DNA of 64,000 nucleotides, from the NCBI RefSeq assembly GCF_011813015.1, contig NZ_QHLQ01000004.1, positions 1-64,000 of the forward strand, given 5' to 3'. Positions 6,123-14,667 of the stretch are shown here, piece after piece (positions within the stretch are counted from its first letter, which is position 1; the number at the start of each line of letters is the position of its first letter). Under the pieces are notes generated by a model that saw nothing but the letters and a program-made list of their open reading frames with translations, did no database searches and was not told the origin of the DNA. The position numbers and the translations under genes are program-made. This DNA comes from Parasedimentitalea denitrificans (GTDB lineage Bacteria > Pseudomonadota > Alphaproteobacteria > Rhodobacterales > Rhodobacteraceae).

Positions 6123-7574
6123 TTACGCCATGTGCAGTTTTACATACTCAAAATCGCCCGGCTTATTATCAATGCCGACCTTGGGCGGCGCGATCCAGCT
6201 GGCGTATTTTCCGGGCTCTGTGCAGGGCTTCATCAGCGACTGGATAAAGTCGCCATCGGCCTTGGTTGGCAACCAATCCTTGACGCGCGCATCCCACTGT
6301 TCCTTGGGGATGATATCGCCATCCGGAGTCACACTGACGGCTGAGAACACTCCGATTTTACGGTGGAACCCTTCGTGCGGGATGGTCATTTCAAAATCGA
6401 CGCCCATCTTGGCGATCAGCTTGTTCCAGCGGCCAACGCCACCAGCTGCATCTTTGACATAGTCATCACGCAGTCGCATGTTGATCGCGGTTAGGGCGGG
6501 AACTTCCTCGGCTACGATTTTGCCTTCTTTGATTGACCGAACCACATAGCTGTCATTGTTCAACATGTGGTCGTCTTTGATCCGCTGCTCCATAAACCGT
6601 CCCTTGATGCCGGCGTTGAAGGCGTTGGCCGCGTTGGTCGATACCTCTTGGCCGAACAGATCCAGCGAAAGGGTATAGTGCAGATTCAGTTTCTTCTGGA
6701 TCGTGGGCAGGTCGATGACGCCCAGGTCGCGGATCTTATCGATGTCGTACGGGTCAGTGATGCCTGCAGCCTTCATCGCGTCACAGGTGGCCTGAATAGT
6801 GCGGCCTACCCCGGTTTCACCAACGAACATGTGGTGGGCTTCTTCGGTCAGCATAAACCGGCAAGTGCGGCTAAGCGGGTCAAAGCCAGATTGCGCCAGG
6901 CTTTCCAGCTGCATCTTGCCATCGCGGTCGGTGAAGTAGGTGAACATGAAGAACGACAGCCAATCCGGCGTTTCCTCGTTGAACGCGCCCAGCATCCGTG
7001 GAGCCTCTTCGGAACCCGAGGACCGAACCAGCATGTCATTGGCTTCTTCACGGCCATCGCGGCCAAAGTATTTCTGCAGCAGGTAAACCATCGCCCAGAG
7101 GTGGCGGCCTTCCTCGACGTTCACCTGAAACAGGTTGCGCATGTCATACAGCGACGGCGCGGTCAGGCCCAGAAAGCGTTGCTGCTCAACGGATCCCGGC
7201 TCAGTATCGCCCTGAATTACAATCATCCGTTTCAGCATGTTGCGGTATTCACCGGGGACCTCTTGCCAGGCAGGTTCACCGTAATGTTCACCACAGGGAA
7301 TGGTGCGGCCTTCGACCTGCGGGGCCAGCAGGACACCCCAGCGGTATTCCGGCATCTTTACATAGTCGAATTTGGCCCAGCCCTTGGGGTCAACCGACAC
7401 GGCGGTGCGCAGATAGATCATGCTTTGCTGGAACTGCTGTGGGATCAGGTCGTTCCACCAGTTGATGTAACCTGGGTGCCATTTCTCCAGCGCTTTCAGC
7501 ACCTTCTTGTCGCTGCTAAGGCCAACGTTGTTGGGGATTTGGGTGTCATAGCTGACGTTAATGAGATCCATCAT
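6123..7574 (-). CDS. boxB: BoxB, di-iron oxygenase component of benzoyl-CoA 2,3-epoxidase
   Basis: The 483-residue cytoplasmic oxygenase converts benzoyl-CoA and O2 to 2,3-epoxybenzoyl-CoA with electrons from BoxA. Carboxylate and histidine ligands of the di-iron centre are visible in two helix motifs: VNVEEGRHLWAM (E154/E155, H158) and MLTEEAHHMFVGETG (E244/E245, H247/H248). Length and the surrounding segments (FFMFTYFTDRDGKMQLESL) match the BoxB family closely. It is transcribed after boxC with a 25-base gap, and is followed by a strong hairpin and then the small Cys-motif gene and boxA. This spacing suggests the oxygenase message is protected separately from the reductase message. Confidence 0.95.
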   Translation of the reverse strand: MMDLINVSYDTQIPNNVGLSSDKKVLKALEKWHPGYINWWNDLIPQQFQQSMIYLRTAVSVDPKGWAKFDYVKMPEYRWGVLLAPQVEGRTIPCGEHYGEPAWQEVPGEYRNMLKRMIVIQGDTEPGSVEQQRFLGLTAPSLYDMRNLFQVNVEEGRHLWAMVYLLQKYFGRDGREEANDMLVRSSGSEEAPRMLGAFNEETPDWLSFFMFTYFTDRDGKMQLESLAQSGFDPLSRTCRFMLTEEAHHMFVGETGVGRTIQATCDAMKAAGITDPYDIDKIRDLGVIDLPTIQKKLNLHYTLSLDLFGQEVSTNAANAFNAGIKGRFMEQRIKDDHMLNNDSYVVRSIKEGKIVAEEVPALTAINMRLRDDYVKDAAGGVGRWNKLIAKMGVDFEMTIPHEGFHRKIGVFSAVSVTPDGDIIPKEQWDARVKDWLPTKADGDFIQSLMKPCTEPGKYASWIAPPKVGIDNKPGDFEYVKLHMA

Positions 7575-7599
7575 TTCATTCTCCTATGGGGCGGTGCTG

Positions 7600-9261
7600 T
7601 TACACACGTTCCATGTTGTATTCGCCGCGTTTACCGGTGCCGTAGCGTTGCAAGGCGCCATCCGTGCCAACCGCATTGGGGCGCTGGAAGATCCAGTTCT
7701 GCCAAGCGGTCAGGCGGCCAAAAATTCGGGTTTCCATGGTTTCGGGACCGGCAAAGCGCAGGTTGGCCTCCATCCCGGTCATCGCATCAGGCGAGAAGCT
7801 AGCGCGCTCTTCCATGAAAATACGAACCTCGTCCTCCCAGTCGATGTCGTCAAAAGCGAAGGTGATCAGGCCCAGTTCTTCGGCGTCATCTGCCTCTAGC
7901 GGCTCACCGATCCGTTCTTGCAGGGCGTCGACATCAGCCGGGTCGCTTAGGAAGCGGGTCTGCAGGCGGGTCAGGTCGTTGCCCATTGGGTATGTGCCAA
8001 AATTCGATTGGCTTAGAGTGATGGCTGCCAGAGGGCGATTGTCGTCTTCGAATTCTTCCAGCATCATATAACTGCGATCCACCGACCATAGAAGTTCAGC
8101 CAGAACGCCAGCAAAGCAGGATCCATGCTCGACCAGTGCCACCAGCGAGCGTGAGGTCATATCGACCCGTTTCAGGACCCGTTTCCAGTACTTCAGAATC
8201 TCGTTGGCCAGCCAGTGATCGCGATTCGATAGCAGCAGCTCTTCGTGCGCCAGCAGGGTTTCGGAACTGCCTTGGGTGTGAAACGCGACAAGACCGATTT
8301 CACGCTCGTTCAGGCGTAGGTGCAAGATAGCATCGTCGAACTCACGGGCCAATCGAAGCATATACGCCTCGGCACCCTGCGCTTGTAGCGCGGACATTTC
8401 TGCAGGTGCACCTTCTGTGGGTCCGTGCAAAGTGACGTTGGCACGTCCGTTTTCCCGATCAATTGTGACTTCGACAGTTGAATACGTAACCGCCCCATCT
8501 TCGCCAAAGGTTCGGTTCAGCGGCGTCAGTTCGATGCCGGTCAGACCTGAAGGTTTATCGCTTGTTGCAACAAATTCCGCTGCGCGTTCGATCACTGTAG
8601 CGTCAAACTTGGAGTTGGCGACCACTTCGTCCACCAGCTTCCAGTCAACAGCCCGCTGGCCCTTGACCCCCTCTTCGATTGAGCAGAACACATCTGCCAG
8701 ATCCCGGCGTACTTTGCGTTTGTCGGTGACGCGTGTCAGCCCGCCAGTGCCGGGAAGAACGGCCAGCAACGGCACCTCGGGCAAGGCAACCGAGGAGGCG
8801 CTGTCGTTGGTCAGCATGATGTGATTGCAGGCCAGAGCCAGCTCGTATCCACCACCAGCACAGGCGCCTTTGATTGCGGCCATGTATTTCTGACCAGAGT
8901 CTGCTTCTGCTGCCTCAAACGTGTTGCGGGTTTCGTTGGTGAATTTGCAGAAGTTCACCTTGTGCGCGTGACTGGCGCCGCCCAGCATTCGGATATTGGC
9001 GCCAGCGCAGAACACCTTGTCTTTGGCGGATTGCATCACAACCACTTTGACTTCGGGGTGTTCGAACCGCATGCGCTGCACCACGTCCGCCAGCTCGATA
9101 TCGACGCCCAGATCATAGGAGTTCAGCTTCAGCTCATAACCAGGAAACAAACCGCCCGTTTCATCGACATCCATAAACAGATTGGCGATTTCTCCATCAT
9201 ACTCGACTCGCCAGTGTCGGTATTTCGACGGGTCGGTCTGGAAATCAATCACCTTGGTCAT
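7600..9261 (-). CDS. boxC: BoxC, 2,3-epoxybenzoyl-CoA dihydrolase
   Basis: A 553-residue double-crotonase protein that hydrolytically opens the epoxide ring to 3,4-dehydroadipyl-CoA semialdehyde and formate. The first crotonase half (about 1-260) contains the oxyanion-hole segments VFCAGANIRML and GACAGGGYELALACNHIM. The second half (about 280-553) has VALVEHGSCFAGVLAELLWS. The frame extends upstream to 9309, but the ATG at 9261 gives the family's normal N-terminus (MTKVIDFQTDPSKYRHWRV) and has AGGAG at the right distance. It is first in the boxC-boxB-small ORF-boxA-thioesterase unit. Its 164-base upstream region holds two TGCA-type palindromes, the likely BoxR-controlled promoter. Confidence 0.93.
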   Translation of the reverse strand: MTKVIDFQTDPSKYRHWRVEYDGEIANLFMDVDETGGLFPGYELKLNSYDLGVDIELADVVQRMRFEHPEVKVVVMQSAKDKVFCAGANIRMLGGASHAHKVNFCKFTNETRNTFEAAEADSGQKYMAAIKGACAGGGYELALACNHIMLTNDSASSVALPEVPLLAVLPGTGGLTRVTDKRKVRRDLADVFCSIEEGVKGQRAVDWKLVDEVVANSKFDATVIERAAEFVATSDKPSGLTGIELTPLNRTFGEDGAVTYSTVEVTIDRENGRANVTLHGPTEGAPAEMSALQAQGAEAYMLRLAREFDDAILHLRLNEREIGLVAFHTQGSSETLLAHEELLLSNRDHWLANEILKYWKRVLKRVDMTSRSLVALVEHGSCFAGVLAELLWSVDRSYMMLEEFEDDNRPLAAITLSQSNFGTYPMGNDLTRLQTRFLSDPADVDALQERIGEPLEADDAEELGLITFAFDDIDWEDEVRIFMEERASFSPDAMTGMEANLRFAGPETMETRIFGRLTAWQNWIFQRPNAVGTDGALQRYGTGKRGEYNMERV

Positions 9262-9330
9262 CGCGCGCACTCCTGAGTCTGTCTTGAGACACAATATAAC
9301 GTGCAGCAAATGTATGGGTAAAGCTAAATG

Positions 9331-9407
9331 TGCACGATAATGCTCATTCGCGCTACATTAATTCGACATATCGCACCACGCCTTCCCGCATTGTGCATTA
9401 TAGCGCA
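9331..9407 (-). promoter_or_regulatory. Two putative BoxR operators in front of boxC
   Basis: TGCACGATAATGCT (9331-9344) and TGCATTATAGCGCA (9394-9407) share the TGCA-N6-TGCA layout with AT-rich centres found at the boxR, ligase and TRAP promoters. Both lie between the end of the ligase gene and the boxC start, 63 bases apart (six helical turns). Operator assignment is by comparison of promoters within this window. Confidence 0.55.
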
Positions 9408-9425
9408 CAGATTTTGGGGTTTTTC

Positions 9426-10970
9426 TTATTCAGGCACTTTATCGCGAAGTTTGAAACGCTGGATCTTGCCGGTTGACGTCTTGGGAAGATCTTCGACGAA
9501 TTCAATCCAGCGCGGGTACTTCCATTTGCCGATTTCCTCTTTGACAAACTCTTTCAGCTCGGCGGCCAGTTCATCGCTGGGGGCCCCTTCTTTGAGAACG
9601 ATATAGGCCTTGGGCTTTTCCAAGCCTTCGCCATCACGGGCCGATACTACGGCAGATTCAAGAACCAGAGGATGTGAAATAAGGGCCTGCTCTACCTCAA
9701 ACGGGGACAACCAGATGCCGGAGACTTTGAACATGTCGTCGGTTCGGCCGCAGTAGATGTAGCGCCCCTGCGCGTTGCGTTCGTATTTGTCGCCTGTGCG
9801 GGTCCATTCACCCTGAAAAGTTGCACGACTTTTTTCGCGCTGGTTCCAATACCCATCAGCCGCCGAGGCACCCCGAACCAGAAGTTCGCCAATTTCACCC
9901 TGTGCGACCTCATTTTCTGCCTCATCCACCAAACGCAGGTCATAACCCGGAACTGCAATACCAGAGGTTCCATAGACCACGTCATCCGCCCGGTTCGAGA
10001 GAAAGATGTGCAGCATTTCGGTTGATCCGACTCCATCTAGGATGTCGACACCCCAAAGAGCGCTCCACCGGCGACCAATGTCCTCTGGCAGGGCTTCACC
10101 AGCCGAGATGCAGCGACGAAGCGGGATATTCGGCTTTTCAACCATTTCAAGCTGCGCAAGCGTTGCAGCATATAGGGTCGGCACACCGCAAAACACTGTC
10201 GGCTTTTCGGATTCGAGGATGTCCAAAACCACTTCAGGTGTTGGGCGTGCATTGTACAACACGGATGTCGCACCTACCGCCATGGGCATGCTAAGGGCAT
10301 TGCCCAGGCCATAGGCAAAGAACAGTTTGGCGACCGAGTAGACGACGTCGTCTTCAACCAGTTGCAACACCTGGTCACCATAGGTTTCAGCAGTTGCGCC
10401 AAGGGCGCCATGAACGTGACGAACCCCTTTGGGCAACCCGGTAGAGCCCGAAGAATAAAGCCAAAAGGCAACTTCATCTTCGGAACAGTCGACTAGTGGC
10501 ATTGGTTCGGCGTCAGCGATAAAATCTTCGAGGCTTACAGTTCCGTCCGGTGCATCGCCACCAATGACTACGACTTTCTCTAGATCGGGGACTGCCTTGG
10601 CGGCAGGTTCAACAGACGACCACAGTTCAGCGCTGACAAACAACACAGTTGCACGGCTGTCGCGAAAAATCGCCTCGTAAACCGGGGGGGCAAGTAATGT
10701 GTTCATTGGTACCGGCACGACACCGGCCTTGATCGTGCCCCAGAATATCTGTGGAAATTCTATCTGATCCAGAACCAGCATTGCAGCACGGGCTTCGCGG
10801 CGTATTCCGGCACGACCCAAGGAACTGGCAAGCACACCGCTGTCTTGGGCCAATTGACCGTAACTAAGTTGTCGCTTCTTTCCGGCAGCCTCACGAAAGG
10901 CGATCTTGTTCGGTCTTATGTCTACGTGACGGTCGACAAAGTAGCTGGCCGCATTTGCGCTGGCTGTCAT
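9426..10970 (-). CDS. bclA: Benzoate-CoA ligase (AMP-forming)
   Basis: A 514-residue ANL-superfamily acyl-CoA synthetase. The phosphate loop YSSGSTGLPKG is at 172-182, the hinge is TGDKYERNAQGRYIYCGRTD, and the C-terminal lysine lies in LPKTSTGKIQRFKLRDKV. The segments GAMYD-equivalent VGSTEMLHIFLSN and FAYGLGNALSMPM are those of benzoate-CoA ligases (BadA/BclA). It would activate benzoate to benzoyl-CoA using ATP and CoA, supplying both the BoxAB substrate and the BoxR inducer. It stands alone between its own three palindromes upstream and the boxC promoter downstream, so it is probably a separate transcript. Related substrates (fluoro- or hydroxybenzoate) cannot be excluded. Confidence 0.88.
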   Translation of the reverse strand: MTASANAASYFVDRHVDIRPNKIAFREAAGKKRQLSYGQLAQDSGVLASSLGRAGIRREARAAMLVLDQIEFPQIFWGTIKAGVVPVPMNTLLAPPVYEAIFRDSRATVLFVSAELWSSVEPAAKAVPDLEKVVVIGGDAPDGTVSLEDFIADAEPMPLVDCSEDEVAFWLYSSGSTGLPKGVRHVHGALGATAETYGDQVLQLVEDDVVYSVAKLFFAYGLGNALSMPMAVGATSVLYNARPTPEVVLDILESEKPTVFCGVPTLYAATLAQLEMVEKPNIPLRRCISAGEALPEDIGRRWSALWGVDILDGVGSTEMLHIFLSNRADDVVYGTSGIAVPGYDLRLVDEAENEVAQGEIGELLVRGASAADGYWNQREKSRATFQGEWTRTGDKYERNAQGRYIYCGRTDDMFKVSGIWLSPFEVEQALISHPLVLESAVVSARDGEGLEKPKAYIVLKEGAPSDELAAELKEFVKEEIGKWKYPRWIEFVEDLPKTSTGKIQRFKLRDKVPE

Positions 10971-11046
10971 TCTTAATTCTCCCTAGACGCCCCCCGGATA
11001 AAGCAACCCGGCGGCATGTCGCACAATCTATTGGCGAACGTTCGTG

Positions 11047-11113
11047 TGCACTCATAATGCACCGGAACGAGAGGCGTGCAAGATATTGCGAGCCAATTAT
11101 GCATAATAATGCA
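11047..11113 (-). promoter_or_regulatory. Cluster of three putative BoxR operators upstream of the benzoate-CoA ligase gene
   Basis: TGCACTCATAATGCA (11047-11061, seven-base centre), TGCAAGATATTGCG (11077-11090) and TGCATAATAATGCA (11100-11113, perfect half-sites, six-base centre) lie 77-143 bases upstream of the ligase start. The density of near-identical palindromes in 67 bases is the strongest operator evidence in the cluster. Confidence 0.6.
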
Positions 11114-11159
11114 GGTTCTTGTGAGGGAGATGTAACCCATGGGTTACCCAAACCCACAA

Positions 11160-11192
11160 CCACAAGGAACAATCGAACGATGCCCCTTGTGG
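11160..11192 (-). terminator. Possible terminator of the TRAP transporter operon
   Basis: CCACAAGG (11160-11167) pairs with CCTTGTGG (11185-11192) just downstream of the dctM-type gene. On the minus strand the stem is followed by only a weakly T-rich stretch, so this is a moderate call. Confidence 0.4.
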
Positions 11193-11216
11193 ATTAAGGC
11201 TTGGTTACCTGGGCGG

Positions 11217-12722
11217 TCAGTGCATCAACATCAGTGGCAACAGGGTGATGACCGGGAACAACACCAGAATGATCACGCGCACCAGATCCGATGCGACAAA
11301 GAACATCACCGCCTTGTAGGTGTCGATCATCTTAGTCTTGCGGTCCATCGCATTGATGATGAACAGGTTCATCCCTACGGGCGGAGTGATCAGGCCCACT
11401 TCGACCACGATCAGAACCAGGATACCAAACCAAATGGCGACGTATTCAGCCTCGATCCGGTTGGCCATGCCCTTGGTCACGCGAATACCCAGTTCCTTCA
11501 TCTGGTCGCGGGTCAATTCAGCTCCGGTAGCCATAGCCTCTTTGATCGCGGCAAGCGTTCCATCTGTCATACCCTCGGGCACCCCAGCATTCAGAACCTC
11601 ACGGGCGGCGTCCGCTTGCATCGCAGCCAAATTGACCAGATCAAAGTCCATGGCGGAAATCACCGGGAAGAAGATGGGAATGGTCAACAGGATCATGCTT
11701 AGACTGTCCATCAGGCAGCCAAAGACCAGGTAAAATACCAAAATCAACGCAAGGACCATCCAAGGGCTGAAACCTTGGCTAACCACAAAGTCGGCCAGTT
11801 CCTGCGGTACTTGGGTCAGAGCAAGAAAGCCGTTGTAGAAGCCTGCGCCCAGCACAATGAAGAAGATCATTGCGGTTGAACGCGCAGTGACCATGAAGCT
11901 GTCGGTCAGATTTGCGCGATCCAACCCGCCGTTCAACCATGCGATCAGTCCAGTACCAAAGGCCCCGACTGCGGCGCCCTCGGTTGGGGTGAACCAGCCC
12001 AGATAGATACCGCCAACCACCAGTCCAAAGACGGTCAGAACCGGCCAAACATGGAACAGCGCCGCAAAGCGTTCGCGCATTGGCACCGCTGGACGAGTAC
12101 CTGCTGCATCGGGGTACAGGCGCACGTAGATAGAAATCACGATCACATAACCAAGCGCCGCCAGAATACCTGGGATAAAGGCGGCAAGGAACAGCTTGGC
12201 GATGTTTTGCTCGGTCAGGATGGCATAGATCACCAGCACAACCGAGGGCGGGATCAGAATGCCTAGCGTGCCGCCGGCAGCCAATGTTGCAGCGGAGAAC
12301 CCGCCGGCATAGCCGTATTGCTTCAGTTCAGGCAGGGCTACCCGCCCCATAGTGGCAGCGGTGGCTAGCGAACTGCCACAAATCGCACCAAAGCCGGCAC
12401 AGGCACCAATCGCGGCCATGGCAACACCGCCCCTGCGGTGACCTAGGAAGCCCTCGGCTGCTTTGAACAGAGCGCTGGACATGCCGCCCAGTGTTGCAAA
12501 GTGCCCCATCAGAAGGAACATCGGTACGATGGTCAGGGAATAGGATGAAAAGGTCGAGTAGGTTTCGTTTTTCAGACGGCCAAAGGCGACTTGGGTTCCG
12601 TCGGTGACGATCATCAAGCCCCCTAAGCCAACGAGAAACATCGACAGGCCAATAGGCACCCGCAAGAAGATCAGCGTCATCAGGACGGGGAAAGAGGCAA
12701 TTCCGATTTCAAGAGTAGTCAA
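11217..12722 (-). CDS. TRAP transporter large permease, DctM type
   Basis: The large membrane subunit of a tripartite ATP-independent periplasmic transporter, which couples uptake to the sodium or proton gradient. It has about a dozen hydrophobic segments, the family motif GGTLGILIPPSVVLVIYA and the C-terminal EVGLITPPVGMNLFIIN. A longer frame runs back to 12854 inside the small-permease gene. The normal N-terminus (TTLEIGIASFPVLMTLIFLR) starts with a TTG at 12722 that overlaps the upstream stop codon (TTGA), giving a 501-residue protein. An internal insertion around residues 340-400 is soluble and makes the protein longer than the usual 425-450 residues. Position within the BoxR-type palindrome set suggests an aromatic acid substrate. 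Confidence 0.9.
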   Translation of the reverse strand: MTTLEIGIASFPVLMTLIFLRVPIGLSMFLVGLGGLMIVTDGTQVAFGRLKNETYSTFSSYSLTIVPMFLLMGHFATLGGMSSALFKAAEGFLGHRRGGVAMAAIGACAGFGAICGSSLATAATMGRVALPELKQYGYAGGFSAATLAAGGTLGILIPPSVVLVIYAILTEQNIAKLFLAAFIPGILAALGYVIVISIYVRLYPDAAGTRPAVPMRERFAALFHVWPVLTVFGLVVGGIYLGWFTPTEGAAVGAFGTGLIAWLNGGLDRANLTDSFMVTARSTAMIFFIVLGAGFYNGFLALTQVPQELADFVVSQGFSPWMVLALILVFYLVFGCLMDSLSMILLTIPIFFPVISAMDFDLVNLAAMQADAAREVLNAGVPEGMTDGTLAAIKEAMATGAELTRDQMKELGIRVTKGMANRIEAEYVAIWFGILVLIVVEVGLITPPVGMNLFIINAMDRKTKMIDTYKAVMFFVASDLVRVIILVLFPVITLLPLMLMH

Positions 12723-13303
12723 TGGTCTGTCTCCACGCCGTCCCAGATAAGGATGCGGCCGGTAAGAAATTCGATAGTGCGCACGGCACCCATGTAGACG
12801 CCGACAATGGCGGCAACCACCGCAGCAACCAGGCTGGCGGAATAGGCCCACCACACTGGGAATTCGAGCAAGAGAGAGGTTTCGCCGTTGTGAAGCTTGC
12901 TGAGCATCCCTGCTCCAAGCCGCCAGGCGATCAGGACCAGCACTCCGGCAAAGGCAATTTCAGTCACCATACGCAGAAATCTGCTTGCGCCGCGCGAGAA
13001 GGAATTGACCAGAATATCAACCGAGGCATGCCCCGCAGTGATCTGACACAACGGAAGGAATGCGAATATCGCGAAGGCAACGCCGGCCTCGACCACTTCG
13101 AAATCGCCATTAATTGGACCGACGCCGATAGCGATCATCCATTCCGCAAATTCCGGAGCCAGGCTGGCCATGAGGTCGCCGTGAAAGAAACCATTCAACA
13201 GGCGGCCTGAAATCGAAAGACAAGTGAGAACTATTAGCAGCGTGAGAACCACGCCACCGATGGCGGCCATGGACCTAGCAAGCTTCATCATGAACTTGTG
13301 CAT
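12719..13303 (-). CDS. TRAP transporter small permease, DctQ type
   Basis: A 194-residue inner-membrane protein with four hydrophobic segments, the DctQ pattern, and the conserved HASVDILV loop after the second segment. It pairs with the DctM subunit and bridges to the periplasmic binding protein. A GTG at 13327 would extend it by eight residues. The ATG at 13303 is preferred because it gives the usual short basic lead and has a GGGA Shine-Dalgarno sequence. Its stop overlaps the TTG start of the large permease, so the two are translationally coupled. A strong hairpin separates it from the binding-protein gene. Confidence 0.87.
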   Translation of the reverse strand: MHKFMMKLARSMAAIGGVVLTLLIVLTCLSISGRLLNGFFHGDLMASLAPEFAEWMIAIGVGPINGDFEVVEAGVAFAIFAFLPLCQITAGHASVDILVNSFSRGASRFLRMVTEIAFAGVLVLIAWRLGAGMLSKLHNGETSLLLEFPVWWAYSASLVAAVVAAIVGVYMGAVRTIEFLTGRILIWDGVETDH

Positions 13304-13332
13304 AGTTACGCATCCCTTTCGCGTCACAAGTA

Positions 13333-13361
13333 AGGCCGCAGCGGAGTGCTCGCTGCGGCCT
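13333..13361 (-). promoter_or_regulatory. Hairpin between the TRAP binding-protein and permease genes
   Basis: AGGCCGCAGCG (13333-13343) and CGCTGCGGCCT (13351-13361) form a perfect 11-bp stem with a 7-base loop in the 76-base gap between the two genes. Such a structure could stabilise the binding-protein mRNA or cause partial termination, giving more binding protein than permease. Confidence 0.65.
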
Positions 13362-13379
13362 CTTTGGTCTGTACCAGAC

Positions 13380-14414
13380 TTACTTCGAGTATTTCTCGAT
13401 CAGCATGGTGGCTTCGTCGATCAGCGCCTGACCGTCGATACCTTTTTCGGTCATGTCAGCCAGCCATTTGTCGTAGATCGGCTGAGCGCGCGCACGCCAT
13501 TCGGCAGTCTGAGCGGCATCAAGTGTGATGACGTTGTTGCCCATATCCAGCGCCATTTCACGCGACGGACCATCGGCATCAGCCTGAGTACCACCGGCAA
13601 ATACTGAGAATTCCAGACCCGAATTGTCGTCGATGATCTGCTGCAGGTCGGCAGGCAGGCTGTCAAACTTAGGTTTGTTCATCGCCAGAACGAAGGTCAG
13701 AGTGTACAGCGCTTTGCCAGTAAACTCGGTGTGGTTTTCAACCAGTTCTGGAACCTTCAGCGCTGCGGTCACTTCCCATGGGATGGTTGTGCCGTCGATC
13801 ACGCCTTTGGACAGACCTTCTGGAACCGCTGGAACTGGCATGCCAACCGGGGTTGCACCCAGCTCTGTCAGCAGCGAGTTGACCGAGCGCGAACCGCCAC
13901 GGATTTTCATGCCGCGCAGGTCGTCTGGTGTCGCAACCGGATCCGAGGTGTGGATCATGCCGGGGCCGTGAACCCAAGTGCCTAGGATTTTGAGATCCTT
14001 GAACTCGGTGTCTTTCATGTGGGTTTCGAACATTTCCCAATATGCACGCGAAACAGCACGGGCGTCGGTCATCATGAATGGGAGTTCGAACACTTCGGTC
14101 GAAGGATAGCGGCCTGGCGTATAGCCAACCACAGTCCAAACAATGTCAGCAACGCCATCGATAGCCTGGTCCATCAGCTCTGGTGGCTTACCGCCCAGCT
14201 GCATGGAAGGATAACGATCAATCTTGATGCGACCTTCGGAGGCCTCTTCGATCTTGTCCGCCCAAACGTCCAGGATCAGTTTTGGCACGTTAGCCTGTGC
14301 TGGCAGAAACTGGTGCAGTTTCAGGGTGACTTCCTGAGCCATTGATGATGTCGCAGTAAGTGCTGCGATGGCTGCGACACCAAAGGCGCCGAGTAGCTTT
14401 CTCCGAGTGGTCAT
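13380..14414 (-). CDS. TRAP transporter periplasmic substrate-binding protein, DctP type
   Basis: A 344-residue periplasmic solute receptor with a Sec signal peptide (basic MTTRRK, hydrophobic core, cleavage likely after SSMA). The mature part starts with the DctP strand EVTLKLHQFLPAQANVPK. The selectivity region GMKIRGGSRSVNSLLTELGA contains the arginine that typically clamps a substrate carboxylate in this family, which fits an organic acid ligand. It is first in the operon, with two TGCA-type palindromes 28-70 bases upstream, so control by the BoxR-type regulator is likely. The ligand is inferred to be benzoate or a related aromatic acid from that context; nothing in the sequence alone proves it. 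Confidence 0.9.
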   Translation of the reverse strand: MTTRRKLLGAFGVAAIAALTATSSMAQEVTLKLHQFLPAQANVPKLILDVWADKIEEASEGRIKIDRYPSMQLGGKPPELMDQAIDGVADIVWTVVGYTPGRYPSTEVFELPFMMTDARAVSRAYWEMFETHMKDTEFKDLKILGTWVHGPGMIHTSDPVATPDDLRGMKIRGGSRSVNSLLTELGATPVGMPVPAVPEGLSKGVIDGTTIPWEVTAALKVPELVENHTEFTGKALYTLTFVLAMNKPKFDSLPADLQQIIDDNSGLEFSVFAGGTQADADGPSREMALDMGNNVITLDAAQTAEWRARAQPIYDKWLADMTEKGIDGQALIDEATMLIEKYSK

Positions 14415-14441
14415 GTGATTCCTCCCTTAGGACCATAGTCT

Positions 14442-14484
14442 CGCACTATAATGCCTTCATTTTAGAAGTTTGCAATATAGTGCA
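14442..14484 (-). promoter_or_regulatory. Two putative BoxR operators upstream of the TRAP operon
   Basis: CGCACTATAATGCC (14442-14455) and TGCAATATAGTGCA (14471-14484) lie 28-70 bases upstream of the binding-protein start, with their centres 29 bases apart. Both carry the TATA-like centre seen at the boxC site 9394-9407. This ties the transporter to the benzoate genes. Confidence 0.55.
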
Positions 14485-14667
14485 TTAATCTTCTCGTTTC
14501 TTCCTCTTTCTGGCGGCGCTTCCCCCTGTCTCCCTCATTGGGCGCCACCGTTTTAACTCATTTTTCAATCCGGTCTGACTTTTGCTATTAGTAGAGTTTG
14601 TAACCATCAACCGAATATATGCGGTTTTGATTCATCAATGATCCGCGCGTCTTGCTTGGGGTCACGA

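Noticed and set aside
6567..7802. 411-residue plus-strand frame opposite boxB and boxC
   Set aside because: Antisense shadow of strongly conserved box genes; no ribosome binding site or recognisable domain.
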